Shown here: positions 1 to 10,943 of the stretch, piece by piece
How the letters are laid out: every line of letters begins with the position of its first letter
Numbering within the stretch: position 1 is the first letter of the stretch
Source: Phlegmacium glaucopus
Taxonomy: Eukaryota > Basidiomycota > Agaricomycetes > Agaricales > Cortinariaceae
Assembly (NCBI GenBank): GCA_015039465.1
Contig: MU130328.1
Span: 72,430-126,373 of the forward strand
DNA: 53,944 nt
Direction of reading: 5' to 3'
Program-made: the position numbers and the translations under genes
The notes under the pieces: model-generated
Databases searched by the model: none
The model's input: the letters and a program-made list of their open reading frames with translations, nothing else
What the model was told of the DNA's origin: nothing

Positions 1-55
1 AAATAATAGATAAAAATTGCAAAAACCATGCTTATGCAGATTTAAATCATATCAC
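1..55. repeat. 55-bp dispersed repeat, identical copy at 34576-34630
   Basis: Bases 1-55 are identical, in the same orientation, to 34576-34630. At the left copy the similarity stops exactly where the gag remnant (minus strand) stops after its first zinc-knuckle cysteines. The gag sequence was therefore broken at this repeat, or the repeat marks the end of an inserted element extending beyond the left edge. No coding potential is recognisable. Confidence 0.8.
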
Positions 56-651
56 CACACTGGAAGCATGACAGCGGTACCGAACCTGCTTTCTGGGCCG
101 CATCAATGTCCATAGGTACGGGGTTTCCCGGAGTTGGTACGAGGTGTGCGTTCCTCTGTGGTGGAATTGACGGATTGAATCAGAGTGTGGTGGTACTGGT
201 TGGTCGAGAAGTGGTTGCTGCTGGACTTTTGTAAGCTGACTGGAAGGCCTTGTTAGTGGCTCGGTTTTTGTCTATTGTCTGTGCCATTCTGTACCATCCT
301 GTTGGATCCGTATTGGATGGTCTTCCAGAAGCCATTGTAGCAATGGAGTTCTGAATCTGGGCATTCAGGCCTCTTCGGAACTTTACTACAATAGTTTTCG
401 GATCAGTGTATCCAGAATCTGTGATTAGGTCTTGGAATTCATCCACATATTCTTCCAAGGACTGGGTTTTCTGGAAATATCCAGTCGACTCTAGTCGGTT
501 GATGGCAACCGAGTCCGCATTTGCGGGACAGAACTCCTTCTTGAAGTTGTCTCAGAAATCGGACTAATCCAGGAACTGGGTTGGTCCGTTTCCCATTGGA
601 AAACCCTAGCTGCCCCACTTTGATGCCCTTCCAGATTTCATGTAGGACATG
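56..651 (-). pseudogene. Ty3/Gypsy-type retrotransposon gag remnant
   Basis: Read on the minus strand, this is a retrotransposon gag segment. A capsid-like stretch DNFKKEFCPANADS leads into LEEYVDEFQDLI and KFRRGLNAQIQN, then a PMDID linker typical of basidiomycete Gypsy gag, then the first half of a CCHC knuckle (CFQCG). The open part is 180-458, and the same frame can be followed back to about 570 through two stop codons that sit where tryptophans are expected (D-W-S-D-F-W; TAG and TGA, each one G-to-A step from TGG). The knuckle is cut off at the 55-bp repeat. The upstream part is cut by the CATCAG element beginning at 652. No protease or RT is present here. Confidence 0.75.
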
Positions 652-780
652 CATCAGGAAAAATGACTTCTGCCCTAGGCTGTCCTGAAATGTCCTGGGG
701 TGCCCCAGGCAGCTCAGGGTGCTCAGGTCAAGAGGTCGCCCTGGGGTGCAAGTTACCTATGTATGAAAAGTCTTAGGCTG

Positions 781-920
781 TCCTGGGGCAACCTGAGGCA
801 ACCTGAGAGTGTCCTGAGGCAACCTGAGAGCAACCTGAGAGCAACCTGAGGCAACCTGAGAGTGTCCTGAGGCAACCTGAGAGCATCCTGAGGCAACCTG
901 AGAGTGTCCTGAGGCAGCCT
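781..920. repeat. short tandem array of caacctgag/tgtcctgag units
   Basis: About a dozen imperfect copies of a 9-12 bp word (gcaacctgaga alternating with gtgtcctgag) lie head to tail inside the CATCAG element. ORFs across it, such as repeated LRLPQ on the minus strand, are translations of the repeat and not genes. Confidence 0.75.
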
Positions 921-984
921 TAGTCCCTTTGGATCTGATGCTAGAAAACATATATAAACCAGATATTTGAGTGGTCTCACACAA

Positions 985-1008
985 CAGAATAATAATAATA
1001 ATAATAAA
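985..1008. repeat. (AAT)n microsatellite
   Basis: Seven to eight consecutive aat units inside the CATCAG element. Confidence 0.85.
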
Positions 1009-1667
1009 ATTATATTCAATTATACTAAACATCATATATACTAGTAATAAAAAAATAAAAAAATAGTGATACATAAATATACTAGTATAATACTGGGGAA
1101 GTAGGAAATAAGAAAACAAAATTGTGGGTGGTTTATATATCTTTTGGATGGCACACAGACCATTGGTCACATGATCACAGATAAGCATGATTTCAAGCAT
1201 ATGGTGCTGGGTCAGGGTAGATTACATAAATTCCAAAAAAGGAAATTTTTAAAAGATGGTAGAGAATTGTTTTAGGACCCTGAATATGTTTAAATTATAT
1301 TAATAGCAGCTCTCCTTATTGAGAAAACTGCAAAATACTTTCCTGGACGTGGTGGTTAAAGATTTTCTAGCAAAATTCATAAATTCTAAGGGACTCCCAG
1401 GGCCTCCTGATGTGATTTAATCCAGATGGTCAATGCACCAGGATACACTAAAGGTGTCCTGAGAAAATGGGTGACACTCAAAACTTTATCTATGCTGTCC
1501 TAGGTTGTCCTGAGGTGTCCTTGGATAAGTGTGTAACACTCAAATTTTACCTGTGCTGCTCTAGGATGTCCTGGGGTGTCCTGGGGTGTCCTGGGATGTC
1601 CTGAGTAGTGATGTGATACTAACAAATTACCCAAGGCTACCTAGGGCCAAAATCATTTCTCCTGATG

Positions 1668-2100
1668 AGGAGGGTAAAGTGCCAAACATGTCTGAACTCG
1701 GTCTGAACCAGACCTTACATAACCATCAATGATTGATGATTTAACGCCATCTCAGGCCTCAGGAGTCAGCCACACTTCATTGTGGGCCATAGCATACATT
1801 CTTATCACTGCTTACCGAAACTGGCCTGTATAATTAGTTTCAGTTAGCTCCCAATAAGTATAGATAAGTATTCAGTGTTTTGTTTCTGCAAGTGCTAGAC
1901 TCAGATTTGCATTTTAGATTGACTCTAGATGCATTTGGGCAGCATTTTTCTGTGAGTGATTTACCATGAGTCAAATTCAGCTACATTTAACACAAGAGCC
2001 CCTTTCAGAACTCATGAGTTCACAAACAGGATATACAGGATGTTGAATCTCAATTCATCAAGAGGTATTTACTACTCAAGTTACCCCCACAGTACCTTCG
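1668..2100. other. presumed left flank of the hAT copy, no gene
   Basis: No coding sequence is recognised. A short tract at 1691-1714 (ctgaactcggtctgaaccag) resembles the gaactg/gaacc words near the right end of the hAT copy at 5735-5905. This suggests the left subterminal region lies here, but the expected TAGGGTTGCC terminus is not visible. Confidence 0.35.
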
Positions 2101-5100
2101 CTGAGATGATCTCCTCAGATCAATGTGCTTTGGGTTCAGATGGCAATCTCCATGACACTGAGCATATTACTTGGTACAACAACACAGATGACACAGCCCC
2201 ACTCCCTGCTCCCGCTGAACCACATGGCCAAAAATTGCATGCATTCTTCTCTGGAGCACCTGCTCCTGCCTTTATGGTTGCAGGATCTTGTTGTTCAGCT
2301 TGAGTTTCTCATCCCTCAAAATGTTTGGTTGATCCAGACAATGCAGAGAGGGCGTCCTCAAGCAAACAATCTCAATTACAGAAAGCCCCAGAGGCCAAAT
2401 CCAAGATGGATGGGTGACAGCAACATTGCAGAAGAAGCAGAAGAAATAGAAGAGTTGGCAGGTTCAGATGGTGGCGCAGGTGATACTGATGTTGAGCTTG
2501 ATGAAGTAGAAAAGGCATATGAATCTACCAAAGCGATGGGTGATGCTGATCGTGAGGTATGTTGAATATCCTTCTCAGTAAAGTTCCGACTGACTGTCCT
2601 TTACTTTCTATTTGCAGGCACTGTCAAAGCAAACAAAAACAGATTGCATGGCTGATATTTGGACCATCTTCAAGCATGATTGGGAGTATATAAACCCTGA
2701 CACCAGAAGAACTGAAGTGGGTCACTGGTGTACCGTATGCCAGTAAGTAAATCATCACAACCTCATCTCATCCCTTGCTTATGGAGGATGGACAGGAATG
2801 CTGGAGTTGTTAGAAAGATTTGCTTTTTCCTGGGAAGTATCACGACACTTAGGACTCACATTGCTCGGTGAGTCAAGTGATGATAACCAATCATAAATTT
2901 CACTCTAACTTCATGGTTATTTATTAGAAAACCAGGACATGTTAAAATTTATAAAGAGCACTGCCAGAAGCTTGGGATTACAGTCAACGAGCATGTTCTG
3001 GCAAAGACTGAGAGCTCCAAGAGCATCAAGTCCATCCAATTTTTAATTCTTCTGCTGTTATTGGTCTAAAATTACTCACATTTATTGCAGGAAACAAGGA
3101 ACTCTCAATGGCACCTTCAGTTGCACCCCCCATCCTCCCACATTCACAACTGTTGGATTACTGGATTATATTGTTGAGCTAGTTGTTTCACAAGATGAGG
3201 TAATGGTTACTTGTGTAATGTATTTCACTCCTGACAAGTAAATATGTAGGCATTTCAGCTTGTTATCAAGGCCCATTCAGGCATCTCCTTACCTACCTCT
3301 GGCCCTCTCTTGCAGATAAGGATATCCCACACCGTACTAAACTCCGGGCAGTAATTCTTTCCCGGGCAAAGAAAGTGGAAGAACAGCTTTGTGAAGTGTC
3401 AAAGGTAAATATCTATCTTCTCCTTACCTGACCAAACTATTTAATGCTTCTTTATACAGCTTATCCCAGGTAAGGTATTTTTTACCTTCAATTCTTGGAC
3501 ATCCGAATCTGGCAATCCTTATCTCTCTGTAACTGGTCAATACATAACTGCGCCCAAGGCAGAGTACCCTCATGAATGGGAATTAAAAAGTGAGCAACTT
3601 GGCTTCACCCCAATCGAAGGCAATCACTCTGACACCAACATAGGTGGAATTCTTGTTTGGACGGTTGACCACTATAATATTCGGGACAAGGTAATGTTGA
3701 TTCAATTGAAAACCTTGTTCTAGACACTGAAATAAGACAGATTGGATGGTTCACTGCCAATAACACATCCAACAATTTCCCTGCCATCAAGGAGGTCGCT
3801 AGCCAGCTGGGTCCCAGCACTGCTGATTGGAATACAAAGCAGAGGTATATCCAGTAAATTATCTTTGTTTTACTGTCGTTATCAAGTTTAATAAGAGACA
3901 CATAGATGCATGGAGCACTCAATTGATCTATCTGCCAAGCACTTCATCAACTCAAAAAATTCTCAAAAAGATCAAGCACGCATTTGAAGAGGTTGAACTC
4001 AATGATGATCTTGATCTTGATGTATTAGACGCCTGTCTTTCTAAGTGTGATTTAGATGATACTGAGGAAGATGACGAGGATGATTCTGGGGAAACATTTG
4101 AGATGGGAGACTTGATTGGTAAAGGCACTGGCACTTGTAAAACAGGTAACCATACTTCCTTCATCACTGTCTCTATTTAATCACACATACAAAGATCCGA
4201 ATGCCTCCTCAAGCATGCACATTCTTTAAAGTGTCTTGTGAATCTGTGAATGTTCCAATCCTACAACTCATACTGTGGATTTGTACTCGCTGGGCATCCC
4301 TTTTCACATTCCTTGATCGGATTATCATTCCCAAAAAGGTATAAACACTATTATTGCTAGTTTGTCTTGCTGACAATTTGTCTCCTGATTACAGGCATTA
4401 AATTACTTTGCTGAGGTTGCTGATGAAAGCGACGATGTCCCCAATTTAAAAGGGAAAACATATTCCAATTTCCGCATTCAAAAAAGTGACTGGGAGAAAA
4501 TTACTCTCATGCATGAGGTGCTCAAGGTCTGTATTACTTCATTTGTCTCACCTCTTGCTTATCTTCATGAAATAAATTAGGAGCCAGCCAGTGCCAAGCA
4601 GACATTCTTGAGCTCAAAAGAGCCCAGTGTATTTTGCACCATTCCAGTATTGGAGTATTTACAAGAATCATGGGGTAATATGGCAAATCATCTGAAATTT
4701 GCAGAGGTTGAAGAACCACTTCAGAAAGGTATTGAAAATTTGGAAAAATGGTACCACAAAGTCAATGACACAGACACATACTTTATATGCCTCAGTATGT
4801 AGATGTTTTGGTTGAAATGTCAATACACTAATCAGCGCCACCTGCAGTCTTGGATCCCAATGTGAAGAACACTTATGCAAAAGATAAATGGGATGAAGAG
4901 TCATATTCTGCGGGTGTTGCTCATTTGGAAACGGTGGTAAGATATTGACTTTCTCTCAAATGAGGCAATCATGCTAATAGCTCTTTGACAACAGTTTGAC
5001 CAATATTTCCGTCAAGCTCCTGTAACACCTGATTTGCTTCTACCTACACCGGCAGACTGTGAGCCTTCTCAAACATTGATTGATCAAACTCTGGAACTGA

Positions 5101-5570
5101 TTTACATAAATATATCAGCCAAAGCGGAGGGTCAATATGGCTATTCACGGATGCACACAGCTGTGCAGTCACGACAAGATGCAGAACGTGTCCATACAGG
5201 CCCACACAATGAACTCAAACAATATCTTGAAAGCCCTCTCAAGGAGGTCAACAATGTAATTTCTTGGTGGGGTGTATGTCATATACCCTTATCTCTTCAC
5301 TTTACTTTCCTCAATGTATATTCTAGTATCATGAGGGACAGTACCCAACATTATCTTGCATGGCCTGTGATTATCTCACCATTCAAGGATCCGCCACCCC
5401 ATCCGAGCATGCCTTCTCAGGTGGAGGAATCACCGGGACTTCTAGCTGTAATTGTCTTAAAGGTGATGCCTTCGAAGCTCTACAATTGCTGAAGAGTGCA
5501 TACTAAAGTGGACATATTGGCGCAAGTGATCAGGCTTACAAGCATGCAGTCACCTTGTTTGATGAGACAT
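2100..5570 (+). pseudogene. hAT-superfamily transposase gene, spliced and decayed
   Basis: A run of exon-like segments separated by short GT-AG introns encodes a hAT transposase. In order they are: an acidic N-terminal part (2130-2560); a BED-like CxxC segment GHWCTVCQ; FRHLLTYLWPSLADKDIPH; the first DDE region FTFNSWTSESGNPYLSV; IGWFTANNTSNN; RCMEHSIDLSAKHF; the RW motif CTRWASLFTFLDR; and the C-terminal dimerisation region with QYPTLSCMACDYLTIQ and GSATPSEHAFSGGG. Decay is visible in several places: a frameshift near 3267, another near 3945, an Asn where the second catalytic Asp (TADN) is expected, and a TGA at 2301 in a row of former CGN arginine codons (tgt tgt tca gct tga). It is therefore an autonomous-type but dead copy. 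Its right end is at 5905 and its left end was not found. Confidence 0.8.
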
Positions 5571-5734
5571 CTAGTGCCAGCAATGATCTTGGAAAAGGTG
5601 TATGTAATGCTTCAAATGAGTCTTTGCATCCAGATCTTCCATTACTACTGCTCATTTATGACTCCTAACTTGTAATTCCAATGCTGCTGTTCTTTCTGAT
5701 AGTCTACATGTACTAGTAAAATTATTTAATGGTC

Positions 5735-5905
5735 TGGTTCTTGGTTCAGATTGCTCTGAACCAAGAACCAGACCCTCTTGAACCTGAACTGATGGTCAGG
5801 TTCAAAGTTCAAATATTTTCTGGACTGAACTTATAGTCCAGTTCTCGGTTCTCAAAAATTTGGACTGAACCTTCAACCAGACTGAACTGGACTTCGGCAA
5901 CCCTA
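5735..5905. repeat. right terminal region of the hAT copy
   Basis: Dense gaactgaacc and ggttcagttc words end in ggcaacccta at 5905. Its reverse complement, TAGGGTTGCCGAAGTCC, closely matches the TIR TAGGGTTACCAAAGTTC of the 2.1-kb element at 12867-14985. That makes the latter a plausible non-autonomous relative of this transposase source. The first half contains an inverted repeat (tctggttcttggttcag / ctgaaccaagaaccaga). Confidence 0.7.
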
Positions 5906-5922
5906 GCTATGGAACTACAAGG

Positions 5923-6230
5923 TGTTGGAGTATACGAGTATCAACTCGTTGATCTCCTATCAAGTATTTATTTATTCTATATCTTATCACTCATTTATTA
6001 TCTTTCATGTCACAATAACAGTCACATTCCTTAGTCATGGATTTTCCTATAGCAAGTCTCAACTTAATACTAAAGTTGAGATGTGAGTTCATTCATTTAT
6101 ACACTTAATATTACATCTAACAATTACCTAGTTACAATTCTCTGTTCTAGGTATAATATTTAATACAAACAACTTAATACTAAAGTTGAGACTTACAATT
6201 CTCTGTTCTAGCTGCAAAATTATCCCAACA
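5923..6230 (+). repeat. 5' LTR of copia element 1
   Basis: This 308-bp repeat begins tgttggagtatacgag and ends attatcccaaca. It carries two internal copies of ttctctgttctag and two of the inverted word acttaatactaaagttgag. It matches the 3' LTR across the insertion there. Confidence 0.92.
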
Positions 6231-6242
6231 GGTTATGGGCCC
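6231..6242 (+). other. primer-binding site (initiator-Met half-tRNA type)
   Basis: GGTTATGGGCCC abuts the 5' LTR. It is complementary to the anticodon stem-loop of eukaryotic initiator tRNA-Met (GGGCCCATAACC), the half-tRNA primer known for Drosophila copia and Ty5. The gag-pol ATG (6235) lies inside the site, being the complement of the CAU anticodon. Confidence 0.8.
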
Positions 6243-9200
6243 CGAAGACAAACTGTCTAACTTCACGATGAACTCCAACTCCAAATTTGCAAATCTAGCT
6301 ATACCAAAACTCCGTGACAACGGAAGTAATTGGGCAGATTACAAACCCAGAATCCATAAAGCTATTGGATTGAAAGGACTGTGGAGACACATAGAAGGAA
6401 CCGCAACAGCGCCCAAACCATTCGCACTCGGCGACTCGGTTCTGGTCTTAGAAGACTGAAAGACACGTGCTACGGAAGAGCAGATTGAAACAAAGGAGTC
6501 AAGAATGGCAGAGTTTGAAAAACGCGAGTACTCAGCTCAGCATATCATACTCTCATCGGTCTCTACACATCTTGCCTCCAAAATCCTCACAATGACCTCA
6601 GCTGAAGACATGTGGAAAATGGTGAAAGTGGACGTGACGACCAAAAGCACCCTGTATATCTTGGATGCAGAAGATCAGCTCTCTAATATGAAACTGACTG
6701 AAAATGAGGAGCCAAAAGCTCACCTAACAGAGCTGAAACAACACTTTCAGTTGATGGTTCAGCGACGCGATAACCTGCTAAAGATGGGATCAGACATATC
6801 CAAGACACATTTTAATATCATCGTAATGTCATCCCTACCAGAATCATACCAACCAACCCTTCAGACCATCACGGCTGCCAAACGTGCTAGTGCCCTCTCA
6901 GGAGGCCAATCGCAGCGGATGAAATCCGACAACCTTATCTCCTTCATCATTGAGGAAGCACGCCACCATGTCATAAATGACAAACGTGGCAAGACCGCTG
7001 AGTCTGCGCTTGCTGCCCATGCAAAAAGGGGTGGGAAATGTTACCAAGGAAAGCAGAAGAGGTTTGACAAGCAAAGAAGAACCAACTGTGAAGATGCATG
7101 CGGAAACTGTGGAAAACCTGGGCATAAAGATCCGGATTGTTGGTCAAAGGGTGGTGGCAAAGAAGGGCAAGGTCCACGTCAAAAGAAACCTAAGAAAATG
7201 GAGTCAGCCATTGTAGCTGTTGATGACGAAGAAGACAAGTTATTTGCCTTCACCTGCAGCTCTGACTATGTTGACGTCGCAAATGCAGTACCTGCCTTGA
7301 AATCCCAAGTAACCGGATGCATTGACAGTGGAGCCACCTGAGACTACTCTCCTGATCGTTTAATTTTCACTAACTACCAACAAATTGATCGCGAAATTAC
7401 TACAGCTGACGGTCAAACGGTAAAGGCCATTGGCATGGGAGATATGCATTTAGACCTGCCTAATGGGTCATCAAAAACCAGGACAACCTTTAAAGGCGCA
7501 ATACACGCACCAGGCCTGGCTTTTACACTGATCTCAATCAGTAGACTCGAACGGGCTAGACACCTAGTAACATTTTATAAGGGTCAATGCACTATAAAAC
7601 AGCCAAATGGACGAACGATTGCGACTATCCCTCGTGTTGACAATTTATATTGAATTCCTATATCGAAACAAGTTCAACAGGGACATCAAGCCAATGTTGC
7701 AGTTGAAAAGATGAATATCAATGACGCACATAGAAAACTTGGTCACATCTCTTTCTCCGTGATTAAACACACTGTATCCAAGGGTTACATCACCAGAATT
7801 GAACTGGACAATGAGTCCAAAATAGAGTTTTGCAAGGCCTGTGCGAAAGCTAAGTCAATACGACAACCTTACCCACAACGGTCAGAAACTTGAGCCACGA
7901 AATATGGTGAAAGGGTCCATTGGGATCTGTGGGGACCAGCATCAGTAAGAAGCTTGAATGGTCATCACTATGTAGCAGCTTGTATTGATGATGCAACTCG
8001 TGAAACCAAGCTTTACTTCCAAGAGAAGAAAAGCAAAACCTTCAAGTCCTATAAACAGGATGAAGCGTTCATAGAGACTCAAACCGGCCAACGTATAAAA
8101 ATAATATGTTCTGATTGAGGGGGAGAGTTTCTATCAAAACAAATGATTCAGCATCAAGACGAGAGAGGTACAAAACGCGAACTTACTCTTCACAATTTGC
8201 CACCCCAAAACGGAACTGCTGAAAGAGGAATGCAAACACGAGCTGAACGAGCTCGCGCCTTACTCCTAGCATCTGGTTTACCTCGTTTCCTGTGGGAAGA
8301 GGCCATGAAGCATACAACCTGGCTCCAAAATTGAACCCCTACACATTCATTAGATGGAAAGACTCCATACAAAATGATTAACAAAAAGAAACCATACCTT
8401 AGTGGTATCAAGGAGTTTGGTGCAGCCGCCTATGTAAAGGATTTAAATGCTGGGAAACTAGATGCTCGAGCCCAATGTGGACGATTTGTTGGCTACAACT
8501 CCGAATCAAAAGGATATTGTATATACTGGCCCGGAAAATGTTCTATCACTGTTGAGAGAAATGTTATTTTTGATGACAACGACATACAATTCAATGTTAA
8601 TGTTGACATCCCTGGAGACTCACTGTCTGAGGGGGAGAAGCAAAAGATCATCCACCAGTCTCCAGATGCTGTCAAAAACACCAAAGAACCCGCAGAATCC
8701 CACATTCAGCCCATCAGTGAAACTCAATCAGAACACAATCTGGAAATTGCTCACGAAGACACAGTAGAATACCCTCCAGTTGAGCCTGCAACCAAACCAG
8801 TTCCTGAATCCAACGACGACCCCAATGTCCAACAGTATGGACATGGTCATCGTGGATGAAAACCACAAGGTGCATACAAGGCAATAAATGAGAGTCTCAT
8901 AGCAGCCGTAGCCTGTTGTGATGATGTATCTGCTGAAACCAAATTGTCAGATCAAATTATTGATGAGGACAACGAACTTAGCTCTTTGCCCCCAGACTTC
9001 ACTCTCGTAAGCTCTCACCCATCTGATCCTTGCATGCTTGACAAAGCGCTGTCTGGACCTGATGCGAAAGAATGGCAAGCTGCACTTGACTATGAAATTG
9101 GTCAGCTTGAAAAGTTCAAAACCTGGGTGGTGGAAGACTTACCCAAGGGCCATATTGCTATCCCATGTGGCGAAGTCCTGAGAGTAAAACAAGGACCTGA

Positions 9201-10486
9201 TGGAAAAGTACAAAGCTATCGGCTGCGAATCGTAGCTGGTGGACACAGACAAGTCGAAGGAGTGAACTACACAGAAACATTCTCATCCGCTGCAAAAATG
9301 CCGACTGTACGTGCCATCCTCACAAACGCTGCAGAACAAAACTGGGAGATAGAACATGTCGATGTGAAAAGCACTTACCTTAATGCACCTCTCAAAGAGA
9401 CCGTCTACATGAAAGCACCACATGGATTTCTAAAACCTGGTCAGGAAGGAAAGGTGCTGAGGCTATTGAAGGGGTTATACGGTCTAAAGCAAGCAGGGAG
9501 AGGATGGTACATGGAGATGAGTAAAGTCTTCGTAAATGATTTAGGCTTCAAACGATCCGCAGCAGACCATTCGGTATTTTATTGACAAGCTGGCGAAGAA
9601 CACACTATCATTGCTGTAGCAACCGACCAGTACTTTTCTGTCCCCCACCAGATCTGATCAGATCTGATCAGAATTGGTCAGAACTACTCAGATCTGATCA
9701 GATCTGATCAGAATCTGACCAGAACCGCTCAGAATCTGAGCAGTTCTGAGCAGTTCTGACCAATTCTGGTCAGATTCTGAGCAGATCTGAGCAGATCTGA
9801 GTAGTTCTGACCAATTCTGATCAGATCAGATCAGAATTGCAATACTTATAAGTCAATTCCTACTAACTCATATTTTTTCTAAAATTTCTAACATATTAAT
9901 TTAAATTTAAATTTAAATGGATTAATTTAAATTTAAATTTAAATGGATTAATTATACATTTTGAGGTGGGATTAGTTACTAGTACATTAGAATAACAAAA
10001 TACATTAGTTGATATCAGAGAAATGAAATCAAAATACTAAGTGGTCAAAATGAGTGGGTAGAGTGGGTGTGAAATAAATGGGCAGGTGGTAGAAAGGGGG
10101 GGTGATGGGTGCAAAACGGGGGTGATGGGTGTAAAAAAGGGGTGATGGGTGCAAAACGGGGGTGATGGGCGTAAAACGGGTGTATGTGGGTGGTCGAAAC
10201 GGACGATGACGAGGAGGCATCGCCGTCGTCGTTCGTTGTCCGTCATCATCGTCGTTGTCTGTCATCGTTGTCGTTGTCCGTTGTCGTTGTCCGTTGTTGT
10301 CATCGTTGTCCGTTGTTGTCATCGTTGTCCGTTGTCGTCATCGTCGTTTGTCATCATCGTTGTCATTTGTCGTTGTTGTCGTGGCTTGTGGTTTGTCATC
10401 ATTCGAAAACTAATTAAAAAAACCCCCCTGGTGAAAGGGGGGGTGGTGATGGTGTGTCGAGGTTGAGGCATGGTAGTAGTGGGGAT

Positions 10487-10539
10487 CTGGTGGTAATTAG
10501 TAAGGTAGAATTAAAAATAAAATAAAAACAAACAAAAAC
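10487..10539 (-). other. intron-like spacer after hairpin ccccctcgagaggggg
   Basis: On the minus strand a C-run/G-run hairpin (10539-10558) ends on the G of a GT. A 53-nt AT-rich tract follows, containing TTACTAATTA and ending ACCAG. The length and motifs match a fungal intron. Splicing is not proven. Confidence 0.4.
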
Positions 10540-10723
10540 CCCCTCGAGAGGGGGGGGGTAGCCGTCACCGCCGTCGTCCGTCGTGTTGTACGTCGTTGTA
10601 AGCCGGTGGGTGTCGTTTGTCGTCGTCACATTGGTCGTTCGTCGTGATACAGGTCGTGTGTTGTTGTTGTACACGTGTACGCGTCGTGTGTCGTCGTCGT
10701 GCGTGTCGTACGTCGTACATGGC

Positions 10724-10774
10724 CTAATACAACATGTTAGTAGTCAATTAACATAAAATGAAGTAAAAAAATAC
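10724..10774 (-). other. intron-like spacer after hairpin, module 2
   Basis: On the minus strand the hairpin 10774-10793 (7-bp C/G stem, 6-nt loop) runs into GTATTTTTTTACTTC, then GACTACTAACATG (a perfect TACTAAC branch point) and TATTAG, in total 51 nt. Confidence 0.45.
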
Positions 10775-10893
10775 CCCCCCTGGTGAGGGGGGGTTACCGT
10801 TGCACGTCGTCATCGTCGTAGTGTCGTACATTGTTGTGGTGGTGTCATACGTTGTTGTTGTTGCTCGCTATCGTTGTCGTATGTCGTACATGA

Positions 10894-10943
10894 CTATTGT
10901 AAGTCGTTAGTAATGAATTAAGATAGAATAAAATAAAAAATAC
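10894..10943 (-). other. intron-like spacer after hairpin, module 3
   Basis: On the minus strand the hairpin 10943-10962 (7-bp C/G stem, loop 6 nt) runs into GTATTTTTTATTTTATTC, then CATTACTAACGAC (TACTAAC again) and ACAATAG, in total 50 nt. Confidence 0.45.

Larger units (their letters stand above)
652..1667. mobile_element. non-autonomous CATCAG-ended element, about 1.0 kb
   Basis: The left end reads CATCAGGAAAAATGAC and the inverted right end CATCAGGAGAAATGAT. Matching continues inward to a shared CCTAGG. The subterminal DNA is packed with variants of tgtcctgggg and caacctgag, including a tandem run at about 781-920. No transposase is present. The left side interrupts the gag remnant. No clear target duplication was found (left flank aggacatg, right flank aggagggt). 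A 1-kb element with no ORF fits a MITE-like derivative; its superfamily is unknown. Confidence 0.6.

Noticed and set aside
753..1019. Minus-strand ORF with repeated LRLPQD motifs
   Set aside because: It is the translation of a 9-12 bp tandem repeat inside a non-autonomous element and has no start context or homology.
10029..10466. Threonine/arginine/valine-rich ORFs on both strands
   Set aside because: They are translations of cgtcgt-type trinucleotide tracts; all frames stay open because of the repeat.
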